From: Rhizoclosmatium globosum
Lineage: Eukaryota > Chytridiomycota > Chytridiomycetes > Chytridiales > Chytriomycetaceae
DNA: 64,000 bases
Assembly: GCA_002104985.1 (NCBI GenBank)
Contig: MCGO01000023.1
Coordinates: 186,001-250,000, forward strand
Direction of reading: 5' to 3'
In this document: positions 1 to 11,673 of the stretch, piece after piece
How positions within the stretch are numbered: the first letter of the stretch is position 1
Layout of the letters: each line of letters begins with the position of its first letter
Position numbers and translations under genes: made by a program
Notes under the pieces: generated by a model
Told to the model about the DNA's origin: nothing
The model's input: only the letters and a program-made list of their open reading frames with translations
Database searches by the model: none

Positions 1-473
1 TGCTGGTTGTAACGGAACTGTTTTTACAATCGCATTTCGAGCGAGAGTTGGGGCAACTGAAGCTGCTCCGAGCGATAGTTGCGCTGCTGATTTCGGTGTA
101 GCACAAGTCGCAGATCGTAACAAGTTCTCTCCCGTTGGCTTCATACTGCTTCTCCTGCTTCCGCTAGTCGTAGAACGCGTAACTCCAAGCTTATCGAGCT
201 GCGGGACATCTGAACTTGTAACTACTTCTGTTGTGGGAGTTGCCTTGTTCTCTGCGTCAGAAGACTGCGGAATATCGCTTGCTGATCCGGATATATCGAT
301 TTGCGGTGTTATTTGAGAATTTTGGGACTGTGATGGATCACTGTCCGGCAACGCTATGGAGACTCTCTTTTTGGGGACAGCAGTTTTTCCTCAGGAGTAT
401 CTTCAGTAACAGCGATGACGATGGACGTTTCCACGACCTTTTCCGGTATCGGCGTACTTTCTTCAGTACTCAT
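1..473 (-). CDS. partial Ser/Thr-rich protein, runs off the left edge
   Basis: A minus-strand reading frame starts at an ATG at 473 (MSTEES...) and ends at a TAG at 354. A second minus frame, open from about position 383 down to base 1, has the same Ser/Thr/Pro/Ala-rich low-complexity composition. The two frames differ by one base, so either a one-base indel or an unrecognised small intron lies near 355-385. No domain is recognisable. This is probably the N-terminal part of a gene continuing to the left; the function is unknown. Confidence 0.35.
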
Positions 474-607
474 TTCGAAAGGTTCTATGTGATATCCCTG
501 GCTCTGGGCGTCCGTGGGATTGAGAGGGCAACGTTGTGACAAACTTGAAAATCCCACCCAAAAAGACAGTAAAGTGATTGCACGAAAATCAAGATTTATT
601 TACCAGA

Positions 608-1626
608 TTACATTCGTTCGAATAACCACCATTTAGTTGCCTCGTCATTTTCTTCTAACGCTGCTGGACCAGGAAGTAAACCCGCGTCGACAACGATTGA
701 CTTCATTCTTTTTGAAATCAATTCAGGCCATGTTTCGTGGATTTTTTGAATGACTCCTGTAAAGAGCCGCTCGTTTCCGAGTTCGGAAAAGTGAATCCCA
801 TCAGAGAAAAAAGGATTCCACTCCTTTGTTTGGAATCCGGGAAGTTTATACCTCTTTTCTGGCATAAATACGTCCCATGTATTCAGAGTTTGTAGCTGCT
901 TCTTCGCCCATGGCTGAGAAACGTTTTTTCGAATTTTGGCTACAGTTTCCAAGCAGGCATCCCGATAGAGGATTGAATCTTCTATAGTGTGTGCTTTCCC
1001 TCTACTAGGCGGAGGAGTCATGACAAGAATTCGGGATTGAGGAGCAGAAGTGTGCATCGTCAGAATGATTTCTTCTAAATACTGATAATACTTTTCCAAA
1101 GGCACATGTTGAGGCATAGTCTCTGATGAAAGATCATTTGTTCCAACAAGCAGAGTCATTAATTTAACGCGATGTGAAGGAATGTCACGAAGCAAAGGCT
1201 CAATCACAAACTTGAGCCAGTATGAGTTGTAAAACCCAAAGCCATGAACGAGAACAATAGCTTTACGCGAGTAATTTTGTATCATACGTTGTCCCCAGCC
1301 GCCCATTGCGTTGACCCCCTTCTATTCACATGTTATCACACGTTTAGTTGCATCCTGCTTCAGAGTCCAGAAAGCTGACAAACCTCAGTCAAGGAGTCCC
1401 CAAACAGCACAATATAATCATATTCTAAGTTATTCTTGATCTTTGTCACGACAGGTTCTTCAATTCGCATGGAAGTGTTGTTCGTTTCCACCAGTGAAGG
1501 CCCACCAGTGCTAGTCATAATCTGAGCATCACAACTTGTGCCTCTGAACAAGAAAAACAGATTCAAGCAGCATAGGAAGAAGCATATGACCGTGGTGGCG
1601 TTGGGTTTCAGTTTTGATGACTCCAT
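608..1626 (-). CDS. membrane-anchored GDSL/SGNH hydrolase (IAH1-like), paralogue 1
   Basis: Two exons, 1626-1384 and 1321-608, are joined across a 62-nt GT-AG intron that lies directly after the catalytic block, giving about 318 aa. SGNH blocks are visible: GDSLTE (nucleophile Ser), the glycine of GFGFYNS (block II), GTND (block III) and DGIHF (block V Asp/His). The family hydrolyses small esters such as isoamyl acetate or lipids. I chose MESSKLKP as the start because it gives a short polar stretch followed by a hydrophobic segment (VICFFLCCLNLFFLF), the layout of several paralogues here; an in-frame upstream Met lies at 1698. A type II signal anchor with an extracytoplasmic catalytic domain is inferred. 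Unlike its neighbours to the right, it has no frameshift. Confidence 0.85.
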
Positions 1627-1745
1627 TTGATGTGTGATGGAATTGTCAGCTGCTTGGACAAAACAATAATGAAGAGAGAACATATTCACTTCAACCAATA
1701 GTAATAAAAGTATTGCAAAATTTACTTGTTTAAAATGGAAAAAGA

Positions 1746-1818
1746 TGCCGCCTGCGTGGATCGAACACGCTACCTTAAGATCTTCAGTCTTACGCTCTTC
1801 CAGATGAGCTAAGGCGGC
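1746..1818 (-). tRNA. tRNA-Phe(GAA)
   Basis: Read on the minus strand it folds as a 73-nt cloverleaf without an intron. The 7-bp acceptor stem is GCCGCCT/AGGCGGC, the D arm is GCTC...GAGC, and the anticodon stem TAAGA/TCTTA carries loop CTGAAGA, so the anticodon is GAA. The T arm is GCGTG/CACGC around TTCGATC, and the discriminator is A. Confidence 0.93.
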
Positions 1819-2271
1819 TGATTGTGAAACGGCATGTTTTTATCAAGCTAAGTTGTACAAGCTGACTAAACCTGCGAATATCGGCTCATCCTTCCTGCCA
1901 GATGCAAAACAGGTGTATTTATACCGTTTGAAGTAAATTAACCTTTTTATCATCATTGGGAGACTCGCAAAAGCATCCAGAAGATTCGAAAGCTGCTTAA
2001 CCACACCTTGAGGTCTGTCTCAAACGCTGTTGCATTACCAAAAGGATCTTGTTTTGGGTTAAAATGATAGTCTGAAAGATTCATTCGGTTTGGCTCACTG
2101 GGTACAGAGTTAGGTTTTCAAGTCTTCATTTGATTGCTATCTGAAGAGCATTGGAGGGAAGAAGAAAATTCCTGAGTCTACTCAAGACATCACCACCAAC
2201 TAAGTAGAGGTAACATCATTACAACAAACTTTTATTTTAGTTCCTGTATTCTTTCGAGAATTGAAGCAAAA
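1819..2271. other. intergenic, no gene seen
   Basis: This stretch lies between tRNA-Phe and the end of the second GDSL gene. No reading frame of note, RNA fold or repeat was recognised. Confidence 0.5.
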
Positions 2272-3322
2272 TTAGCTTCGTCCAAACAACCATTTATCAA
2301 TCAACTCCACATCCCCAACAGTCTGACTTGGTGCCGTCTCATAATCCGCTCTAACAACAGCTTTCATAGCATCTGCCTTCAACTCCGGCCAAACCTGCCC
2401 AATCTTTCCAACAACCGCATCGAACACCAACCGATTCCCACGTTCACTGAAATGAACCTTATCCTCCTGAAAGAACTCTGAAAGCGCAAGCGACGCATTG
2501 AATCCGTCGTTTCTATAACCCCGATCCGGCACCATTTCCGTCCACAGATTCACAAGCTGCAAGTGCTCAGTTGTGAAGGTTGCACCGACTTGTCGGAACG
2601 CCTGAACGCATGTGTCGCGGTACGTGGATGCGAGATCGAATGTTACGTTGTGGGTGTTTTGGATGGCCCAGTCACCTGCGATGGGTGTGGGTGTAATGAC
2701 AATGATTCGTGCGTTTTGGGCAGCATTGTGAAGGAGTGTGATGATTTCAACGAGGTTTTTGTAGAATTTTGGGAATTGGACGTGTTGGGGGGAAGAGAAT
2801 GGAGCTCGGTCTTCGTTTCCGGTGAAGAGGATAATTAAGTTGATATCAGATATTGGTTGAAGGGATTCGAGGGTTGGTTGGATTGTTTGTTTGAGGAGGT
2901 TTGAGTTGTATCCACTGAATGCTCTGTTGAATACGTCCATTTTACGTAAATAGTATTTGCTTAAGAGAGTGGGCCAGGAGGCGTCCTGGTTTGGTAGTTA
3001 GTTAGATCTTGGATCTTGTTGTTCCAAGAACTTCTATAACTTACTTCAGTCAGCGAATCTCCAAAGATGACCGCCTTGGGATACCTCAGAGCTGGTTTCT
3101 GGACATTTGCAGCATGTGTAGCAGAAGGCGTTACGACTGGGGCACGGGCGTTGTGGTCGCTAGTGATGGTGCATATTGGTTTTTGCTGTCAGGTGTTCCA
3201 CGAATCTCACCTTCCGTACTTTTCCACGTTCTATTGGATCGACTTCCGAGGTAAAAGAAGATGCAGGCAATCGCCACCAGAACACCAATCAGCGGCTTGT
3301 TGACGTTTCTGATCCTTGCCAT
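2272..3322 (-). pseudogene. GDSL/SGNH hydrolase paralogue 2, one frame break in the stalk
   Basis: Exon 1 begins MARIRN at 3322, followed by a membrane anchor (about residues 10-27, ending FFYLGS). The frame then meets a TAA at about 3131. The GDSLTE block with its leading PKAVIF is open in the next frame, so a one-base shift (or a missed tiny intron) lies between about 3131 and 3200. The intron after GDSLTE runs 3044-2986. Exon 2 (2985-2272) carries the block II glycine (GYNS), an altered block III (FTGNED instead of GTND) and DKVHF. The altered block III and the frame break suggest relaxed constraint. It could still be a functional gene if the shift is a base-calling error. Confidence 0.6.
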
Positions 3323-3406
3323 CTTTGTTGCTATTTTGAGAAACAGCACAAATGAAAGCCGCAGAACAACGACAAATGATTAAGATTTATTGTAAAAAGA
3401 ATGCAA

Positions 3407-4433
3407 TCAAAATTCGAATGAAGAAGCGGCATTCCGAAATAGCCAGGCATCCACCGCTTTCTCATCACCACTCATAACTCCTGGGGCATTCTCATAGTCT
3501 AATGGAAGAACAGTTTGCATCAACTCAGCCTTATATTCTGGCCATGTACGTTCAATGGTTCCAATAACTCCGTCAAATAACATCTGGTTTCCTTTCGCAT
3601 TGAAATGCACCTTGTCATCGTTGAAAAACTCGGAGAAAGCCGATGGATCAAAGGCGGGAAGGGAGTAACTTTTGTTTGGAAGCATGAGTTCCCATAAATC
3701 AAGAAGTTGAATATCGTTGAAGTTGAATTTCGTAGTGGCTTGTTTGAATATCTGAATACTTGCGTCACGGTAGCTGTTGAGGTATTGTACCGCATGCCGC
3801 TATAAGCAACATCTGTAGGAATCGGTGGTGGCGTAATAATGATAATCTTGGCACCAAATGAATACAGCTTGATTGTGTCGATGATTTCAAACAGATTCTG
3901 CTCGTACTTTTGGACAGGCACGTGTTTGTGGGAAGAAGGGGGGCATTATCGTTTGTTCCAACGAGAATCGTAATCAGTTTGACTCTCTTTGAAGGTTTCA
4001 GAATTGGTTTGATTGTGTGTTTGAGCCAGAATGAAGTGTAGTGCCCGAATCCTCTGTTGACAATATCCATTCGTCGAAAGTACTTTTGCGAAAGAAGAAG
4101 AGACCATCCGTTTGCTTCGCTGCCCCACGCTGATAAATCGGTCTTCAAATTGGGATGGATCAACTTGAATCAAAGGACCCACCTCAGTCAGCGAATCGCC
4201 AAAGAGAATCATCTTTGGATATTCAACGATTTGTTCCCTGACTATTTGAATAGGAAAAGGGCTGTTGCTGTTTGGAGAGAGGCTCTGGTGCCGATAGATT
4301 GGATTGGACCTCTTCTATTTAACATGGCAACCCACCTCTTTGGCTCTCGTCCCGCTAATAGTCCCACACAAACAACAAAGAGAACTGTCGCAGCAAGAAT
4401 GCCAAGCAGTCCTTTGTTTGGAGTCATCTTCAT
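3407..4433 (-). pseudogene. GDSL/SGNH hydrolase paralogue 3, several frameshifts
   Basis: The pieces of one GDSL gene are spread over three frames. An anchor exon begins MKMTPNKG with a hydrophobic run at 4433-4350; a stop at 4242 precedes the GDSLTE block (about 4185-4215), which is in another frame. Block III GTND is near 3950, then a one-base shift near 3932 and another near 3785 are needed to reach the block V part DDKVHF and the C-terminus ending at 3407. Three independent breaks argue for a pseudogene unless the base calls are poor. It is head to head with the F-box/LRR gene. Confidence 0.7.
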
Positions 4434-4467
4434 TACATTTTTGTGGAAGAGTAACCTTCAAAAGAAA

Positions 4468-5576
4468 ATGCCAGAAACACCATCCTTTTCCTCGCTTCCA
4501 TTCGAGCTCATTCAATCAATCTGTGCGCATTTAAAACCGAACGAAGCCTGGAAACTGCGAAGACTCAGTCGCTTTGTCCGTGATTGTCTCTCAGATCCAT
4601 TCTTTGCGAAACTGAACCTTCTTTCACATTGCGAGGAGTGCGAAGGGCTGAAGCACGATGTTAAGTCAGTTCAAGTTTGGCTCAGGCGGCCGGCAGTCTA
4701 CCAGCAAGTCCAGGCTGATCTGGCTCAAAACAGAATCGTGACAGTTGTAATGAGTGGCCAACTGTTGAATGGAGAGCTGCCATCGGCTATCGGATCGCTG
4801 AAGTTGCTGTCAAAGCTTTATTTCGGGTACAACAGGATTCGAGGGGCCATTCCGTCTACTATTGGCTCACTTTCAAATCTCGTGGTCCTCAAACTGGCTC
4901 ACAACTGCTTATCTGGTCCAATTCCCGGAGAATTATTTCAGTTACATGAACTTGAAACTCTTGATCTTAGTGGAAACAGACTGGATGGCACTTTGTCGAC
5001 TCACATTGGAAGTTTGGCGAAACTCAAAGTACTGAACTTATCGAGCAACGACTTATCTGGAAAGTTGCCCATTTCACTTGGATCTATTATGACCTTAAGA
5101 ACCCTCGATCTTTCTTCAAACTCATTTGAAGCCCTATTCCTCCTGAATTTACAAACTTGATTGGACTGGAAGAGCTGTCGTTGGATTCCAATCGTCTTTC
5201 GGGGCTTATTCCAAGTGACATTGGTAAACTGCGAAACCTGCAATCCCTCAACCTTGGCGACAATTCCTTGAAAGGGCCGATTCCAAAGTCTATCGAGAAA
5301 CTTGCTGTTATGACGAACCTCTCGCTTTCCCACAATCAACTGTCTGGTCCTATTCCTACCCAGCTATACAATCTTGTTCGTCTTGTCTCGCTCCATTTGC
5401 AAGAAAACGGCTTCACCGGCAAAATACATGGCCAAATAGTAAATTTGACCAGCTTGTCTGTATTGGATTTGACTGGAAACAGTAAACTGTCGAAAAAGAT
5501 TCCGACAGGGTTGTTGGATGGAACGCTGATGTATTATTTGTTGGAACGAAGTGGGTTTCATGGAGCAGGCCAATAA
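4468..5576 (+). pseudogene. F-box plus plant-type leucine-rich-repeat protein, one frameshift
   Basis: The frame starts at 4468 (MPETPSF). It has an F-box-like N-terminus (LPFELIQSICAHL, then WKLRRLSRFVRDCL, about residues 8-40), then about a dozen 24-residue LRRs of the type L..L.L..N.LSG.IP from about residue 90. A one-base deletion near 5130 (GAAGCCC where one more G keeps the repeat phase) sends the frame to a stop at 5160. The remaining LRRs continue in the next frame, 5157-5576. F-box/LRR proteins usually select substrates for SCF ubiquitin ligases; the tandem LRRs could instead serve other recognition. With the base restored it would be one open gene of about 369 aa, so this is either a recent pseudogene or a sequencing error. 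Confidence 0.65.
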
Positions 5577-5669
5577 AGATGGGCGTAGTTAAGAATGTAG
5601 TGAAGAGTATAACACGAAAACATTGGCATACCTGTCGTGAATCGGAAAATGTTAGACACAAAAGTAAAG

Positions 5670-6622
5670 ATGAAGCAAGCCCGATACTATGCCATAGCGT
5701 CTCTCTCGCTTTTGGTGCTTGTATTCATTCTTGGCGCTTTCAATTTCAAGCCAGTCAGGCAACAAACTGAGCACCGGCAGTGAGTGTCTGTATGCCTTCT
5801 TGATCAACTTGACACCACCCAACAAAAGCGCACACATTCAGCCTCAAATTCCCGACATGAGCTACGACCAAATTCTTCTTCTCGGCGACTCGCTGACTGA
5901 AGTGAGCCTCCCTGCGATGCGTTACCTTCGCCCAATTCAAACAGCCTCTTTTGACAGTTCAGTTTTCGTCCAAATGGCTGGGGCCTAAAACTATCCTCGC
6001 TCTACAACAGAAAAGCCGACGTGAAAGTACGAGCTGTTGCAGGGTACAATTCGTGGAACCTCCGCTTTGCAATGCCGCCGATCCTGAATGAAGTCCCAAA
6101 GGACAGAGTTAGACTCATCACGATCTTGATTGGGACAAACGACTTTTCACTTGAGTCGGATCATCAACATGTTCCGCTGGATCAGTACAAGGAGAATCTG
6201 GAGGCTATCTTGCGTGAGATTCAGTTGTCGGTGCCTGCTGCGAAGGTTGTGGTCATGACTCCTCCTCCCATTGGAATGGCTATACGTGAGGGAAGGCATA
6301 CGTACACAATCAAACGTGCAGCATATACCGCGACGCATGTATCGAGACCGTGTCGTCACTGAAACAAAAATGAAGAATGTAAGCTCTTGAATCTGTGGGA
6401 TGTATTCATTCCGAATCAGGAGTACAAAAGCCAGAATGGAATCCTTCCTCCATCCAAAAATATTTCTATGATAATCTTCACTTTGGGGATGAAGGCTCGA
6501 ACGTTCTGTATGAAGCATTATCAAAGTTTATTGCGGCTCAATGGCCGGAATTAAATCCCGAAAATATGCCCTTTAAATATCCTTACCCTGATGATTTCCT
6601 GTCGCCATGTCTGGTGATTTGA
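5670..6622 (+). pseudogene. GDSL/SGNH hydrolase paralogue 4, decayed 3' half
   Basis: Exon 1 starts MKQARYY at 5670 with a signal anchor (ASLSLLVLVFILGAF). A GT-AG intron follows, then an exon with QILLLGDSLTE, then a second intron with acceptor at TTTTGACAG. After that come blocks II (GYNSWNL) and III (GTND) in frame to about 6320. Beyond that, recognisable GDSL protein (IYRDAC, LNLWDVF, DNLHF with the block V Asp/His) is spread over all three frames, needing at least three one-base shifts between 6315 and 6435. This looks like a true pseudogene in its 3' half. Confidence 0.7.
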
Positions 6623-6707
6623 AGACTTGAAGTTGAAGATGTTTCAAGAAGCGAGGCAACCAACAAATACCTCACTCATCACAAACCAAACGGCAAAGAA
6701 TTCAACA

Positions 6708-7532
6708 ATGCAAAAACAAGAATTAGGATACAACCAAATTCTACTTCTTGGGGACTCTTTAACAGAGGTGAGCCAATGATAATGACGAGCATAAAACTTA
6801 ACACTGATATTTAGTCTGGAGCATCCGACAAATACGGATGGGGCCACCAACTTATCCACCGATACTCCCGCAAAATGACAGTCGACATCTTTGGGTTCGG
6901 CGGATACAACTCCTACTGGCTCAAAATCGCAACACCCCACCTCCTCGCTTCTCACCTCTCCCCATCCCGCCTTCAACTCGCAACACTTTTGATTGGGACC
7001 AACGACTCAGTCTTTAAGAGAAATCGAATCGACGTGTTCCTGTGGAAAGATATAACAGTACGTGGCGGAGATTGTTCATCAGATTCGCGCGTTTGCGCCT
7101 GATGTCCGGATTTTGGTCTTGACGCCTCCGCCTATGAGTGTGAAAGAAGTATGGGGATTGTACGCGTTTGAAAGTGTCAAGGTGTACCGTGAGGCTTGTA
7201 TGGATGTGTTTCGGAAGTTGGAAGCTGACATTGGTGGGGACAGAATTGCCATGTTGGATACATGGGATTTGTTAATTGGCAAGAACGAAACGTACTTAGA
7301 CGCGTCGTTTGATCCTAGTTTGTTGAAGGGGTTGTTGTATGATGGTGTCCATTTCAGTGAGGATGGGCATAACAGGTTGTTTGCAGGTGTGGTGGAGACG
7401 GTTGAAAGTAAGTGGCCTGAATTGGCTCCTACAAACTTGCCTTATCGGTTACCTTTGGATGATTATGGACCCTTTGAAGAAGCAGGAGATGAGGACGCTG
7501 TTAGGAAATGGTTGTTTGGAACATCAACGTAA
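6708..7532 (+). pseudogene. GDSL/SGNH hydrolase paralogue 5, two frameshifts, no membrane anchor
   Basis: The frame starts MQKQELGYNQ at 6708 and reaches GDSLTE immediately, so this copy lacks the signal anchor of its neighbours and would be cytosolic. An intron (GTGAGC to ATATTTAG, about 6769-6815) follows GDSLTE as in most paralogues. Blocks II (GGYNSYW) and III (GTND) are in the first frame, up to about 7020. A VPVERYNS segment is in a second frame, and the rest (YVAEI to the stop at 7532, with DGVHF) is in a third. Two one-base shifts between 7020 and 7065 are needed. Confidence 0.65.
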
Positions 7533-7585
7533 ATTGATTATATGTATACAAAATGGTTTTTATTGATCAAAAAAAGACTGTCACA

Positions 7586-8644
7586 TCAATTCTTGAACTT
7601 ATCCTTGCCAGCAAGCCCCTTCTTTCTCAACTCATACTCCGTCTTAACAACATCCTGCACCTGAGTCCACTCAATCACCGGTCCATAGTAATCATTATCC
7701 AGCTTCTCCTTCGGCCATGCGCTCCAACCATTTCCCCATATCACGTCCATACTGTAACTTCTGAAAGTTGGGCAATGGCTCGTTCTGCCCTTCAAAAAGC
7801 TGCAAGGTCCCGATGAGGAACCCAGCAAAAGGCAACGACAAAGCCTGATGCGCGACAAACGTCTCCCCAGTAGCCTCAGAAATCAACGCCGCCAACTCCT
7901 TGGGTGAAGCTTGATGTCCAGCAATATGGAAATGCGTCTTAGTAATCGGCTTTGGATCCGTAAGAACACGCGCAGTGAACTCCGCGGTATTTCTATACGT
8001 AGTAAATTCCTGCTTCGTATCTTCGTCTCCAAAGTACCCAACATATTTCTTGTTCCAGTCCATGATTTGGAACGTGTCGGTTGGGAACAGGTCCATAAAC
8101 ATTCCAATGGAGATTGGGATGAATTCGATTGATTTGCCGGAAGACGCGATGATGGCTTTAGCGGCTTCGTGGAAGTCTTTGTGGATATCATGTTACGGTT
8201 GTAACCTCTTGGAGTCTCGGCGTAGTTCAGTTTGGCGACGGAGATGAAATCGTATGCAAAGTCCTATGTTAAATACCTCAATATGGGGGTTTGAACAGAA
8301 TATCAGCCAATAGTAGAACTTACGGATGGAATGAAACGCTTGACGTTGTTCTTGATGCATGCAGACAGAAGCTTTGATTGGAGATCTATCAGCACAGGTC
8401 TCATTCCCTGAAGTGTTGACACGGCACTGTAAACTCCAGCAAGTGCAATGTCCAGAGAAGCAGGAGAATCGTAATCTACAATCGCGATATCCAAGCGACG
8501 GTCGTGACTAGCTTTCAATGCATTCAGTTGCTCTGTGGACTTGCGGACGACAGCGCGAACAGTATTGACATTGGTTTTGGTGAGAAGAGCTTCAACGACG
8601 AGAGTGCCAAGCTCTCCACTTGCTCCGAGTACTGCTACGATCAT
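7586..8644 (-). pseudogene. NmrA-like NAD(P)-binding protein, two frameshifts
   Basis: The frame starts MIVAVLGASGELG at 8644, a Rossmann glycine motif (GASGELG) typical of NmrA-like and isoflavone-reductase-like atypical SDR proteins, followed by VRAVVRK. An intron lies between RFIPS and DFAYD (acceptor near 8268). Single-base shifts are needed near 8190 (before the DIHKDFHEAAKA part) and near 7735 (in a GGGGAAA run) to keep one protein to the stop at 7586. Family members bind NAD(P) and either reduce small substrates or act as redox-sensing regulators; which applies here cannot be told. Confidence 0.65.
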
Positions 8645-8775
8645 TTTGTGGGTTTTTTGTACGTTTGAGAAGGGATTCCTGTTCGGTTTTATGTTTGGTG
8701 GCCGATTTCCAACCACAAGACAAATCAAATTTTCGGTTTGAAATCGACTTCAACTTTCTTCTTTATACAATACTA

Positions 8776-11340
8776 TCACACATCATTAAACCGTGCATTC
8801 AGCGTATCAGCCTCTGAAAATCTCTCCTGTGCGTTATAAATCTGAACAAGTTTCGTCGCTGAGTGTTTTGTATCTGGATGCTGACGACCCAGTAGAGTTT
8901 CCCTCCCAGCAAGGCACCTCGCAAACAATAGTTCGGCTTCATTTACTTGACCCATAGCTTGTAACAACACGGCAAGGTTGTTTACAGCAGTGAATGTGCC
9001 ACGTGGTTCCCCAGAATTTGCTCTCGGCGCGCGAGTACTTCCTGAAACAGCGGCTCAGCGTCCGTAAACCGATCAAGTTTGTATAACACGACTCCAAGCA
9101 TAGTCATAGCTTCAAGCGTCGGAGAATTGTCTGGTCCTAACAGATTCTTGAATGATTCCAACCTCTTTCGACAAACCACTTCGGCCTCGACTAACCGCCC
9201 TTCTACTTGATAATGGATCGCTAAATTCTTCATCGCTTCCAAAGTATCTTTATGGCCTGCTCCGAGCTTTCTCTCCCGTGCTTCGACAACTTCTTCAAAC
9301 AAGGCCTCTGCATCTTGATCGCGATTACTGGATTGATACAAAAACGCTAGATTGTTTAATGCAACAATGATTTGATTGTCATCTTGATCGTTCAAGTTCT
9401 TGCGCATTTCAAGGGATTGAAGGTAAACCTGCTCTGTCTCCACCATATTCCCTTCAGATTGAAAAATGGAAGCCAGAACATTCAGGGACGATACGATTGC
9501 AGGAAAAGTAGGACTTTCAGAATTTATCGCATTCTCAATCGACTTTGAAAGAAGGGTCTTTGCTTCATCTGCCCGGTTTGTTGATTGAAGAACAAAGGCA
9601 AGACCATTCACAGATGCGAGAGTCTGTCCATCACCTACACCGAGGACCAGTAAACGACCTTTCAATGCTTCACGAAAATAAACCTCCGACTGTTCAAAAA
9701 TACGCGTATGGAATAAAGTCATCGCCAAATTGTGGATTGTGTCAGAGTACTTTGATGATCCGATCCAAATACTCGTCTTTTCAACTCCAAACATTTCGTC
9801 AGTAGCGGCACTGACTCTTCATATCGCATCTGAGAATAAAGAATCGAGCAGAGTCCATCCAGAGACAACAATGTGGCTGGGTGCTCAGGTCCATGAACTC
9901 TTGGTTTGATTGTAAGGACTCACGAATTACTTTCTCGGCTTCTTGAAACTTTCCAAGTGATTCATACACAGTAGATAGAGTACCTAACGTGATTAACGTG
10001 CTGGGATGGTCTGTTCCGTTCATTTCTTTCCGAACTTCGAGAGATTCCACAAGTAAATATTCTGCCTCGGTGAATCGCCCTTGTGCTTCGTATATTTGAG
10101 CCAAGTTGTGTATACATGCGAGAGTATTTGTGTTACGAAGCCCTGCGATACGTAACCAAGATTGTAAGGATTCTGCAGTGAGTGTTTCGGCATCGTCCCA
10201 TCTTCGTTGTGATTGATACAGGAGAGCGAGATTGCTTTTCGAGACAAGTACGATGGTGTCATCTGGACCATAGAGTTTTTGTCGTGAGCTAACGCACTCC
10301 AAGTGAAGCTGTTCTGATTCTGTAAATTTGCCTTGAAGTTGGTACAAGAGCGCCACGTCACTCATCGTCTGTAGAGTGTCTGGACTCATTGGGAAGAGTT
10401 TCTTGCGGAGCGTGAATACTTCCGTCAAGAGTGGTTCTGCATCTGTAAACCTTCCTTGAAGTCGTAAAAAGTTACCCAACGCTCCTTTCCACCTTAAATG
10501 TCGAATATTCGGGGATGAGGAGTGAATCAATTGGTTGAGTGCACCAACAATCCATTCAGACAAAGTTTCAAAAACCAGTCGATCCAGAGCCACAAAACCA
10601 ACTGTCTGACGAATGACATTAAAAATAGCGTCTCGATCGGAAGGATTCCAGCTGTCACTTTTACGACTATCCACGTTTCCGAGCACAGTATTGAAATGAG
10701 TAATATTACTTTTCAGCTGCGCCAAGAAATCAGCTTCATCTGCAGGCGTCATGGCGACATGAAATTCACTCTTCGTCACATTTGAAGCGTATACTTCAAA
10801 GATGCACCATACACGTTTGAGAGGAATCGGGTCATTCCAGGGCTGCAGAATCATGATGACATTCCCAATCGACTTTACAGCATTCATAAATACGGTCTCC
10901 CACCATTCAAAAGGCTTATCAGCAGTATTGTGCTGAGAATTTGAGAATAAATCGAACCAGATGATTGTTGTTGCAGGATCCAAGTTGTGTTTCTGAGCGA
11001 AATGGAAGAGAGATGAAACAACGTCGAGGAACTTGTATTTCCACGCGTGAGAAATGAACCACTTTGCGTCTCTGGATACAGACGAGATTGGATTATTGGC
11101 TTCGAGGTATAATTGGGCACACAGAGACAGACCAGACTGCTTTGTCATTGGTTTGAGGAATTGTTCGCAAACTTCAGTGGTAGTCAAGCCATTGAGTGCA
11201 TCAGATCCACCCCATTGGTTAATGAGGACTGTAAAGTAAGACAGTGGAAGGCCTTTGATTGAAAACGTATTTGGGTCGGCCTATCAAGAATCCTCCATTT
11301 AATACATATTGTAAGTTGAGTGGGAAGACTGATGTACCAT
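8776..11340 (-). pseudogene. TIR-like domain fused to kinesin-light-chain-type TPR array, frameshifted
   Basis: The N-terminal part (about 11280-10480) has a compact domain with KWFISHAW near its start, a central IIWFD, then PFEWWETVF and RVWCIFEVY. It resembles the domain placed before TPR arrays in proteins of fungi and algae and has TIR-like features (the W-C-x-x-E motif); calling it TIR-like is my inference. It is followed by at least ten 42-residue TPRs of the kinesin-light-chain/NPHP3 type (GRFTDAEPL, LARRE and related). A tentative start is the ATG at 11340 followed at once by a 57-nt intron (11281-11337); the upstream frame is also open. Three one-base shifts (near 9910, 9745 and 9008) break the TPR part. 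Likely an adaptor or immune-type signalling protein, now damaged. Confidence 0.6.
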
Positions 11341-11673
11341 GGCGATGCGTTCTGCTTGAATTGGATCAGTTGAGTGACTTTCGAGTAAGTCCGATGGAGC
11401 ATTTAGAGGATCCTAGTGCAAAGACAGTATCGTCAGTTAGAGTTAGCCATGTGCTTTCACAACAAGACGAACCACATTGTTGTGTAAACCGGGATTAATT
11501 GCGGTAGAATCTAATAACTCAATCATCAGATACGACCTGTCTCGAAGCATATATCTAGAAGCATACCTCCTCCGATTACATTACCAGTACTCTGATTCGC
11601 CTTAACCAAGTCCGCAATTCTACTCAGAATGCGTCGTTGATGCATCGATTTGAGCAAGAAAAAGTGTGTTTGA

